DNA of 64,000 nt from Lingula anatina. Its lineage: Eukaryota; Brachiopoda; Lingulata; Lingulida; Lingulidae. Positions 49,465 through 59,294 of the stretch are shown in pieces. The stretch is taken from contig NW_019775458.1 in the NCBI RefSeq assembly GCF_001039355.2, forward strand, positions 380,570 through 444,569, written 5' to 3'. Numbering within the stretch: position 1 is the first letter of the stretch; each line of letters starts with the position of its first letter. A program made the translations under genes and the position numbers. The notes under the pieces are model-generated. The model was not told the DNA's origin and searched no databases. It saw nothing but the letters and a program-made list of their open reading frames with translations.

Positions 49465-52400
49465 TCACTGATGACTGAGCCCGTGGTAGATGCTCTGGTG
49501 TTTTGCCCAGTCTTTCATTTTTTGTATTTTGGTTCTGGGAACCATCAGCCTCTTTGCGGCCCTCTGGATCTTCTTGTCGTTCTTACGCAGGTACATCTGA
49601 GAGTCATGGCGCAGCTGTTGCCACTTCTCGTCACGCATCTCGTCCAGTGTCAGGTCCTCGGACATGTAGGGGTTGAAACGGAAGTAGATATCTGAAGACA
49701 TTAGGTCAGTTAGTCCCTGGTGAACGGCTGGAAAAAGAATCGGAAATTAATCAAACACACACACAAAGGCAAACACCTTATCATTATTTATTCTTACTTC
49801 TATTACTTTCATTATTCTTTTTTTTAAACTGGACAAAGCTAAAATCAAAGAGTATGTCATGGCAGCACTCACATGGACCTTGTACATGATCCATCCGTAC
49901 CCACCATCATTATCATTATTTATAATTTAGAAAATAGCTATAATTTTGTTAAATCAATAAATGAAAAGCAAATTTGTGAAAATCATCATGTGCAATAAAA
50001 TAAATAGTTGTGATAGAAATTCAACCTGTGGTCACTCACCTTCTGTGTCAGTGGCAGAGTTAATCATTTTAATGACCTCGTTAGTGGAGCTGGGGTCTCC
50101 TGTCTTGACCATCGGCTCGTAGCGTCCATTCCCCAGGGACACGATGCACTGGAATTCCTCCTCCGGCCACAGCAGCTTGCACTCATGGATGGCGATTAAC
50201 GTTGGGTTGTTCTCCAAGCAACCTCCATCCTGAAAAGAAGTGAAGGTCGTGGTCATAAACTGATCAGCATGCTGGTCACTGGGACCTTTAGGCTTCAGAA
50301 TACTACTCTGAATTACTGCCTAGATAAGACAGTACAAATAGATAATAGACTGATTGTTACCAAAACAAAAAAAAAAGATCAAATTTCCTCTAGTCAAACC
50401 AGGCCCCATATCTTGAAAGCATCGCGTATTGCGAATAGCGATATCACATAGAGGCTACAATGTATTATACGGGGCGAGTATGGGCAAGTTATGGAATGGA
50501 GACACTTGCGCACGGTCGCAATGTGCGATGCTTTCGAGATACGGGCCCAGATGAGCAATTTTGAAAATTCTGTTTTGCTTGTCTGGTGCAAAATCTACGA
50601 GTCAATCAGTTGTCTAGCACCATAAAAAGTTTTTTTTAAAACTGGTTTAGATTTTTTGGTTCAGATTTTTAGACTTTTTGTTGTTATTCATTCAAAAGTG
50701 TTAAAACCTTATTGGAAAAAGGAAAGTAATTCATGAAAATGCATGTGTTTACCCTCAATATCATGTCATCTTTGATAACTTCACGGAAATACACTGGTGC
50801 TGCTGTTGATGCTCTCACTGCCTCCCAAACTTTGCTGTTACACGTCCCCTCGTAACGCGACTGGAGTTGGTAAGGTATGTCGTAGGTTCGGAAGAGGTAT
50901 GTTTGGTACTTGGACATCCCTGGTTTACTGACTGCAGCAGCTGCTGACACCTATTGGCAGTACACAAAATTATGGTATTGACTTTACATATATTTGTTGT
51001 TCTTTCTACAAAAAGTTACTTTTATGTTTCTCAATGGACAATGATAAATTACCAACCAAAACAACACTTTCTTTTCACGATTTGAAAGGAAATCATCTTC
51101 AGTAAATCATTAAGTAACTTATGTATATACATCATCACAAACCAAAATAATATATAATATGCAAAGAGAACATACAACAAAACCCTACAACAAATCACAA
51201 AATCTAATTAAAAATTAGATATTCTGAATCTATAATGCTGGACAGTGGTTATTTTCTTCAAAAAAAAAAAAATTTGGTCAGATATGCAGCAATTTTTAAG
51301 TTTATAAAAAGCTCTCACCTTTGGACTATTCATATCTATATTGGAGTGGATGAGTGTTTTGTCTCCCATATTACCACTGGATTGATAGAAAAAAAATTTA
51401 AAAATATATTCTTCAAAAGCACATATTCTACTGTGCAATTTAAATATAATGGATTTATAGCAAATACTTGTAGATAGCCTCTATAAAGTATACTACAGGT
51501 GCATATACTTCAATTATTATATACTTTGATCACAGTTATCAACACATGATACCAATTTAACCACATTTTAACAGAAACAGCAAACAAATGTATAAATTAT
51601 TATTTTAAACAAACCTGAGGATTTTCTCCCAAATTTCTGAATTATACACTGAGAAGACTTTGACTAGATTCACTGCACCATCGAAAGTACCCTGCTTGAA
51701 AAGTTCTCGACTACACCTGTTGCAATATTCTTCACACTCATCGAGAGGAAGACGCCATGTTCCGACCATAAACGCCAAAAGGGACCCTGCGCTGACACCA
51801 GCAATATAGTCAAATAATTCATAAATTTTTTTCCCTGTGGCAACCTCCAACTGTCTCATTGTTTCCAGTGCGACAATAGCCCTGAAAATACAGTTTAGTT
51901 CTATACATAAACAATTACATCTACTGTACCAGGTTTCCAAATTTTTGCAATATTTCCATGTTGTCAAAGCTATGGTTCCAGTAGTTTGTATCTGTTGAGA
52001 ATACAAAGTATTATTTGAAACATAACACATAACTTTGTTTGTTCCATATAGAATTTGAAGGACCTACGGTGGAAAAATTGATCAAGCAAAGGTTTGTTTA
52101 TTTTATTGACTTTTTAAATTTTAAAATAATTTAAAAAAATAAATGAAATAAAAAAAAAACAAAAGCAATTTAAGAAACTGAAAATACTAGAATAATTTAT
52201 GTACCTTATTCCCCCTCCATCAATGGTGAGAAGACGAATCCCCCGTCCCTTCACTGGGTCCATGTATCCCAGCATTGCCAGGGCCTCGGAGATCTCAGCA
52301 GTGATGGCAGCATCTCTCCGCGCAAAGTGACGCATCCTTAGCAGACAAGTCACTACTCCATACTGTGAAGTTTAATGTTAAAATATACTGTTAAATGTGT

Positions 52401-53239
52401 TTTTTTTTTAATGGGCCTAGAACACTGACATTATAACATATTCTCTTGCTAAATCATAATATTACAGAGCATATGTGTCCACCTTCTATTCATCTAACTA
52501 TTATCTAACTAAATGTTCGAAAATTCACTGGTCCATATACAATTTCCTCCCCCCTCCCCCAAGATAAACTCACCTTTACAGACATTCGCCTGGCTTCTGG
52601 AAAATCTAAAAGATGCTTGCAAAAAATCTCCAATCGATGTAACTTAGAGGATGAAGACTTTGCCTGTTGCAGACTAATCACAAGTTCTCGTGTACGGGTG
52701 TTTATCTGATCCCGCGAAACTTTGCGTATTTTCTGTCTTAATTTAGCATCTTCGTCCTTCTTCAGCATAGGGATATAACTGGCAAGTCCTGCAAGATTCA
52801 GTCCACTAGCATCAGTTTTTGTCTCTGATTTCTTAGCACCTACAAAGAACTTTCTTTCTTTTTTCTCTTTCTCTTGAACATCACGAACGATTGGGTCAAT
52901 TTCATTGGCTTCTAACATGTCGCTCATCCTCTCCTCATATGTTTTATCACGCCTTGTGAGATTTACTGTCCTTTGAGCCACAGGCTCTACTTCATTACTA
53001 TAGACAGTCCTTTCCTCTTTCTTCTCTGATATATTCTTGGTATCTTTCGCCCCTTTTTTTACTGTTGTCCTGGTCTTAATGCCCTGAGGTTCAGGAGATT
53101 TTTTATCTTTTAACGGCAATCCCCAGGGTGGCCAGCGCATTTGACCCTCAGCTAAAGCTGAATTGATTTGCACAGTAGCAGAGCTTAGAGTGACTCGAAC
53201 GTTTTTCACCAGATCCTGTGTCAGCTTTTTAGCAGCCAT
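49465..53239 (-). CDS. PNPLA8: Calcium-independent phospholipase A2-gamma (patatin-like, PNPLA8), complete
   Basis: Hydrolyses acyl chains of membrane phospholipids; animal orthologues act in mitochondria and peroxisomes. Coding exons: 53239-52574, 52362-52205, 51881-51615, 51376-51319, 50950-50753, 50229-50040, 49727-49465. They sum to 1800 nt (599 residues) with GT-AG junctions in frame. Residues 1-170 are basic and low in complexity. About 190-255 hold the helical region before the patatin fold (LEIFCKHLLDFPEARRMSVK). The glycine-rich oxyanion motif DGGGIR is at 270-275, the nucleophile Ser305 is in GVSAG, and the catalytic Asp450 is in DGG (DGGCLENNP). Conserved blocks VRASTAAPVYF and VSLGNGRYE follow. 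The start is the ATG at 53239-53237: a GTG-initiated extension to 53365 is open but has an upstream stop and no ATG. Oddity: Ala follows the oxyanion Arg where Gly is usual. Confidence 0.95.
50402..50548. mobile_element. PNPLA8: 147-bp MITE in a PNPLA8 intron
   Basis: The left end GGCCCCATATCTTGAAAGCA and the inverted right end GGCCCGTATCTCGAAAGCAT match over about 30 bases, continuing through CATCGC and TTGCGA. The element is richer in CpG than the intron around it. No coding capacity. The target duplication is not clear. Confidence 0.7.
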
Positions 53240-53438
53240 TTTGGGAGAGGTCACACCAATAATAAATGTTATAATTTCATTTGCTGCTTTGCAGTATCTT
53301 GGTGGTTTTCTATCAAAAATTCCACAGCAATTCTTTATTAAATGTCCCTTTATGCACACTTTCACATGATCAGGATGTTTGTAGATAAATCATAAGTGCA
53401 TCACCTCAACTGCTGGTTCTCTGCCATCACTGCAGTGC
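53240..53438 (-). other. PNPLA8: PNPLA8 5' UTR part of the first coding exon
   Basis: The acceptor TTATTATTCCAG, formed at the edge of an (AAT)n tract, precedes 53438. The sequence to 53240 has stops in the coding frame and is read as 5' UTR. It would be spliced to the candidate exon near 54903. Confidence 0.6.
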
Positions 53439-53440
53439 CT

Positions 53441-53441
53441 G

Positions 53442-53485
<44 letters not shown>
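53441..53485. repeat. (AAT)n microsatellite
   Basis: About 14 trinucleotide units. The tract ends at the splice acceptor of the PNPLA8 first coding exon, so length changes would alter the polypyrimidine region of that acceptor. Confidence 0.95.
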
Positions 53486-54264
53486 TTTTTACTGACAACT
53501 GTCAAGTCAAATGCTGTCATATGTGTCCATAATATATAGGACAGTAGTACAAAACATACTGTACATGTGCCTGAATTCCAAAGCTACTTTGGGTGAAAGA
53601 ATGGTAATGAATACAATAAATTAAAAAGCAGTTTAACCTTTAAAAAATACATTTAAAGAAATTCAAAGAAAAAATTCTGCCATGATACAACTATCAATCA
53701 CTATAATTGCTACTCTTTTTAATGTCAAAAGGCTTAAAAGTGTAACTACAGAATAAGAGTGATCAAAAGAATATGACGAGAGGCACGTCTAACCTGACCA
53801 TATTCCACCTAAAATAATGATAACAAATCTAACAGCTGGCTGACCTAGTTATAAAGTACCTGACATTTAACATGTTGATGTCAGTGACCTTAGTAGAGGC
53901 AACAGCATAAACAGATAGCAAACTGCTCTTCTTCATTCTTATCTACCATGTACTGGCTGAGTACAGCCTTCTTTAAACATCAACTTTACCAAGTTCTAGA
54001 AGATTAATGTATTAACTTGCTGTAAGTGTACATCTATTTATGGTTTCTGATATATATACAAGGTTATACCGCCAACTAGTGCATTTGGTCCAATGTGCAA
54101 CCGTAAACATGATTGCTAATTTAATGCATGAAACTTAATGATAATCATAGCTAGTATCAGAATAGTGGTAATATGTCAGATTTAACCATCCTGCGCTCAG
54201 AATCCTCAGAACCCCTGACAGATACTACATGTAGCTGTCGCTTAAACTATATACAGGTACTTCC

Positions 54265-54432
54265 CAGGGGCGGATCCAGGGATATTTTGTGACAGGCTTC
54301 CGAATTTTCTTTATTGTTCCACCCTCCACTTTTGACCGTCTTCCGAAAGAAAAAATTAGATAGCCGTCAATGTAAACTTGAAAATCTGACCGTCTTCCGG
54401 AAGTCCCAGAAGACGGCCTAAATCCGCCCCTG
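54265..54432. mobile_element. 168-bp MITE with CAGGGGCGGATCC termini
   Basis: It starts CAGGGGCGGATCCAGGG and ends AAATCCGCCCCTG, inverted repeats of about 13 bases. CTTCC flanks both ends (54260-54264 and 54433-54437). Internal GACCGTCTTCCG repeats. It lies in the candidate first intron of PNPLA8. Confidence 0.7.
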
Positions 54433-54902
54433 CTTCCTATTTGCCACACCGGTATACTAGTACTAGAAACGGCCCAGGCATCAACTGCTGATAATATAAG
54501 GCCAAGAGGGTGCTAATTGGTCTCTGACACTCAGAGTGGATGTCACGTATGCTAGTCAACTTTGTTTACTTTGATTTAAATGATAAAATTAACACATAAC
54601 GTATAGATGTAGTATTAATAATTTAATTTCATTTGGGTGCCATGGCAGCATAACGTTAACTTGGTAAAACATGACATCAATAAATACTCATGTCAGCCAA
54701 GACAAAGAAGGGTCTAAAACTTGTCAAAAACAAGACTTAAATTCATAGCTAACAGCATAGCTGCGAGTTCAACTTGCCAAACCACGCTGACGTTTTGTAA
54801 ATAATATGTACTGTAGATTGTAGTCTACGTTTATTAATCCATTTCTCTTTTGATTTTGCCAAACTTTGTCGAGTTAACGCTGAAATAGGGTAATATGCTT
54901 AC

Positions 54903-55000
54903 CTTGGTCTCGAACGGCTCTCACATTTGTTTGTTGTCACACGTCGATCTAACCCTATATGAGGTCAGTTTGTATTTATAAACATTTTGAATGGACCAAA
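54903..55000 (-). promoter_or_regulatory. PNPLA8: Candidate noncoding first exon / promoter of PNPLA8
   Basis: On the minus strand a strong donor (GACCAAG/GTAAGC) ends an exon at 54903. The sequence just upstream, with ACGTCG/GACGAA-type words, is a plausible start region. The right limit is arbitrary. Support is the donor and the need for a 5' UTR exon. Confidence 0.4.
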
Positions 55001-55009
55001 ACATGGCGT

Positions 55010-55700
55010 GATTCTCGGACGAAATCCCCTAAAATTTTCCGTTAGACGCATTTTGATTGGTTAACCTAGATATTATGCAAAATGATAATATCATTGCACG
55101 GCCGATATGTTTGTGTTCGTCAATTCTTTCGTTTTCTTGTCATCTTTGAAAGATCTATGCTGTTAGTTATGTAATGAGAAAATGCCAATCGACGAGATAT
55201 CACGCTGCCTTTCTAGAAAATCCACTCTGTAGAGGCATGGGGACGACGCCCCTTTCTAGTGTCCAATAGGAAATGCTTTTGCAAACACGCCCTAAAACTG
55301 CGATTGTAGTTGCTGCGCTTCTGTAAGGTCTAATTGCTCTAACACATCGTCTGACGCTATATCTGACTGAGTTGTATCTGATTAAAAATAGCCTTCCGAG
55401 ATAATCATATCAGCTTTGCGTGTCGTATTTAATGCATTTACAGAAAAACAAGGAAATAAAACCCATATATCTACATCCATAATTCATAATCCATAATTCA
55501 TCGAAATCTGGGAGGGAAATTAGGTCTACAGTTTAGAAAATAAAATTAACCTAAAAATTGAAAAACCTGTTTTGGGAAGATCAATCAAATAAACTGCGCA
55601 CATATAAACTACTATAAATAGATGGGCGGAGCTGAAAAATACCCTGAAATAAATTCCAGAAACTCCCAAGAAAATAAATTTAGATTAAGAATCAACTATC
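55010..55700. other. Intergenic, upstream of PNPLA8
   Basis: No gene is recognised between the PNPLA8 start region and the dispersed repeat at 55702. A CCAAT word occurs near 55262. The open frame 55622-55804 runs into the repeat and is not a gene. Confidence 0.4.
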
Positions 55701-55701
55701 A

Positions 55702-56010
55702 CGATTACCTCCGCCAAGGAGGTTATGTTTTCACCCCCGTTTGTCTGTCTGTCTTTCTGTCTGTCATCCACATAACTCAAAAAGTTATGGACCGATTTCG
55801 ATGAAATTTTAAGGAACTGAAGTGGGCCAAGAAACAGATGATTAGTTTTTAGTGGTGATCCGGATCAATAATCAATCAATAGGCCTAATCAACAATCAAA
55901 AATCAAAAAACTAAATCATTATAGAATGATGGGGTGAAACGGCATTAGGCGGAGACTTTGCTGCCTTGGCGGAGGTCTGCGCTTTCGGAGTGCTTTTCTA
56001 GTTTGACTAA
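55702..56010. mobile_element. Dispersed repeat with CCTCCGCCAAGGAGG / CTTGGCGGAGG ends
   Basis: It begins ATTACCTCCGCCAAGGAGGT, then a GTCTGTCTGTC tract and an ATGGACCGATTTCGATGAAA block, and ends CTTGGCGGAGGTCTGCGC. I recognise this end pair as a repeat scattered through many marine animal genomes, recalled from general knowledge without a family name. No protein. Confidence 0.5.
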
Positions 56011-56686
56011 TGAAAGAACAAGAAAGAAAGAAAGAACTACAAGAAAGAACGTGCAAACACTGCCACAATCAAATTGAAGATTAACAACTCTTTTCACTAG
56101 ACTTTAAAAATATGTAAAAAAAGTGACAGAGCATGCAGAGCTGCCTATTAAAGACAGATATAGAAAATTATTATTTGTTGATCAGATACTAAAATATATA
56201 TACCTTAATCCAAAGATCTGAATAATAAATCTCCTGGGGCAGCAACTTAATTCATAGCATCAGCAAAAAAGCGCTCATCACACTCTTCTATATACTGATA
56301 GACAAGTATCTATCATATTATATTATCTATTGTAGATTAGGTCTCAGAATGCTAATTTTTCTACTAGTGATAGCTAAGAAAATATTTGCTCTAAAACAAA
56401 ACAAGTTCTGGCCTCTCTAATTTCAGACATTACCTGGTATGTGATATATATAGATATCTCCCATTCCAACCAAAAATATCAAAGCTTGCCCCAAGACTTA
56501 AAAATAACAGAGAACAAAAGAAATACTTTTATTACGCACTATGGACTCACACATCCACATTTCACATAAAGAAAGAGGTCCTATCTATTTGTTTGATACA
56601 ATGCGATGAATTTATTGATAGGGGCCTGAAATCCTCAGGCTTTTGGCAACTTGCAGGGGCATATACAGTTGAAAATAATAACAACA

Positions 56687-56692
56687 TTTATT
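56687..56692 (-). promoter_or_regulatory. Probable polyadenylation signal of SDR paralogue 1
   Basis: AATAAA on the minus strand, 178 bases after the stop codon. Confidence 0.5.
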
Positions 56693-56869
56693 GGTAACTA
56701 AAAGTTGGGTGTTACATTCTGTGCCTAAATTTTTGCATTCTGAACAGTACATTAAAGTTTACAAGTACATGTGGACGCGTTACTTTGCACCGTTTTTCAT
56801 TTTCAAGTCGCTTGGACATATACTCATCAAAGTGAATAATGTTTGTAAAATTGTTTATATAATCTGTTT

Positions 56870-59294
56870 TCACCATGGGATTTCATTGCCTTTCCATTCA
56901 AAAAACTTCCCAGTTTCATTTTCGGTCAGTCTGTCCATGACGTCCAGCATGCCCTTCACGCTGTCACTGAGCTCGTGAATGGCGTTACTTCCGCCCATTT
57001 GTGTTTTCACCCAACCCGGATGTAGAACGGCCGCCAGTATACCATCACCCTTCAGGTCCACTGACATCGACACTGTGGCAATATTCAAAGCAGCCTGGAG
57101 TAGGAAAAAATCACACATCGATTCAGTGTGCAACGAAATTTCTCCGACCATAAATGATTGTAACGTTTTTCAAATGACGTCTGTAATTTTTAAATGCTAT
57201 GACCTGACAATTTTTAAATGCTATAAACATGCACAATCGAAAAAAGGCCTTGTCTTACCCAATCATGTCTCGTTTTTTAACATTTTAATGAGATCTAAAA
57301 TAATGTCAAATCATTTGCAAAAATCCGTGGTAATTAGCCTACCCCCCCCCCCAATAATAGCGTATCATTTGCGTACTTATGCGTACATGTATGTTAGCCT
57401 GCTTTGAACAAATACTACATGTACAGCTCATCACATAATTTCAAATCGAGTCTACTTAAAATAAAAAGTAGATATACAAGATATACATGTAGTCCTACCT
57501 TGCTACACCTGTACGGATAGTGTTTCCCGCTTTGGTTGTCTGCACAAGAGCCCACTTTGCTGGTGATATTTATAACGGCTGCTCGAGAACAGCTGAGTCC
57601 TCCCGTGGCGCGTGCACTGGCTGCCTTCAATAGGGGAAGAAACGCCTGAATAACAAAAGGAAGCCAAGGTTAATATTTTATGCAAATATCTTTATAAATC
57701 ATAATTTGTGTATGTAAAAATAATCCTCGATAAAGAACCCTTTGTTAATATGTATATTAATATTTAAATTTAAATATAAAAGTTGTGATAAGAAGGTCAA
57801 CGGCGTTCGGTGTCCAACAGGAGACTAAGTTTTTGGATCACCACGCAATTACTTGAACAAACCAAATCCGAATAATGCTTGAAAACCAACATCACGCGTA
57901 AGAAAAAAAAAGTTGAATGTACTTTTGGTTTCACTCTACCTGTGTAATCATAACGGGGGCTATGGTGTTCACCTCGTACACTTCTCTCATTGCCTCGGGT
58001 GTGACAGTGGAGAGGTCGTGTCGTAGTAAAAGTCCGGCATTGTTGATGAGAAGATTTAGGCCAAGATCTCCAACTTTACTCTGCACATGGGGAACCACTG
58101 TGTTGCGGAGAGTGGCGTAATCAGTTACATCTATGGTAAAAAAATATATAGACTGATATGTGAAATTCGTGTATTAAGAAGTTAAGGGAACAGAAAGTTA
58201 CTCACAATGAAATTGTGATGCATGTTTAATCGTTTGTTTCTTAAATAAAATATCTGGGAATTCTGAAAAAAAAAAAGAACAAGCAACAAAATGAAATATT
58301 TCCCTCTACATCCGAGCATTAGGCATCGGTCACATGAAAAATCTAAATTCCAAAAAATCCATTGGCGGTATCTAGTGATCACGGTCTGTGATCACTAGAT
58401 ACCGCCATGGATTTTTGGAATTTGGATTTTTCATATGAACGATGCCTTATATTTACGTCTTACTAAGTACAGAGTCAATCATAAAGGGTTATGAACGCTA
58501 TTTGGGCCATTTATCGATTGCTTATTAAAAATATTACCTAATTTTACGATTTCAATAGACGGGGTATCCTTGGCCAACGCTTGGAGATCCTGTAAAAAAG
58601 CAGACAAACCATATAATGCCATAGGAATATTATGCATTTTTTTTCAGGCAATATCATTATCATGCAATATGGATTTCTTCCATATGACCAAGAAGATTTT
58701 ATGTGGTTGAAATCTCACCAGATATAAGGTAAGTTGGATATTTACCAGATTATAATGAAAATCAATAATCAAGCAGTTATATTTAATTAATGTGTTAAAG
58801 CACCGATAAATTAAACACGAGCCCATATACTGTAGCACAAGGACGAAAGCAGATTCTAGTGAATATCTAATATGTAGGTCACCGGGATGAAAAAATTGTT
58901 TGGTGTTGACTGCTTTCGCTTTTTTTTTTTTTTTTACGAAGGGATTGACCTCTAAAACGTACCACTTGTCCTCTCCCCCTTGGCCCGTCATTGATTCGTT
59001 ATCATTGTGCATACAGTTACACTGCTACGACTTACTATAGGTCCCTTATGCATCGGTTCCTTAAAAGTTGTACCCTTAGATTTTGCTATTTACCTGTAGG
59101 AATCCAAAAAATAAGGACCAGTCTGTACACAAGGGGTAGAACTTAATGTACGGTATAGAATTGCACTGTATCAAGCTTTTTGTGGCCGAAGCGCGTCGTT
59201 ATATAAGCAACTCCCATGTGAAACTTTATGCACAGTTTATATAGGCCTACTGATGACAAATCACCCATAGTCTCACCTTCGCACGGTCGGGATN
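56870..59294 (-). CDS. Short-chain dehydrogenase/reductase, C-factor/sniffer-like, paralogue 1 (5' end lost at scaffold gap)
   Basis: NAD(P)-dependent oxidoreductase of the classical SDR fold; the closest known types are bacterial C-factor and fly sniffer (carbonyl reductase), but the substrate is not deducible. Exons: 59294-59277 (partial), 58589-58538, 58130-57940, 57645-57499, 57094-56870; stop at 56872-56870. Visible motifs: DVTDY (cofactor adenine-ring Asp), NNAG, catalytic Ser in INITS, YRCSK (YxxxK active site), [11 protein letters not shown] and the family C-terminus [10 protein letters not shown]. The last four exons total 615 nt. The 59277 exon reads xPDRAK, which fits the residue order before DLQAL, but its upstream part stops at the N (59294), so the TGxxxGxG nucleotide-binding segment is missing. 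A similar gene lies 4.5 kb downstream in plus coordinates. Confidence 0.9.
58322..58446. mobile_element. 125-bp near-perfect hairpin MITE with TTA target duplication
   Basis: Two arms of about 60 bases (to 58382 and from 58388) are inverse copies with about five differences and a 5-base loop. TTA flanks both ends (58319-58321 and 58447-58449), ends reading GGCATCG and CGATGCC. It sits in an intron of SDR paralogue 1. A foldback, PIF/Harbinger-type nonautonomous element is the simplest reading. Confidence 0.75.
59294..59294. other. Scaffold gap (single N)
   Basis: A lone N inside what should be the Rossmann-fold exon of SDR paralogue 1. Sequence on the high-coordinate side does not continue the exon, so the true gap size is unknown. 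Confidence 0.95.

Noticed and set aside
53237-53365. Longer N-terminus for PNPLA8 starting at 53365
   Set aside because: That start is a GTG, and an in-frame stop lies upstream. The first ATG in the exon is at 53239, which also gives an exact 1800-nt coding sequence.
53441-53485. Possible CRISPR-like or other regular array
   Set aside because: A simple trinucleotide microsatellite without spacers; nothing in the window resembles a CRISPR array.
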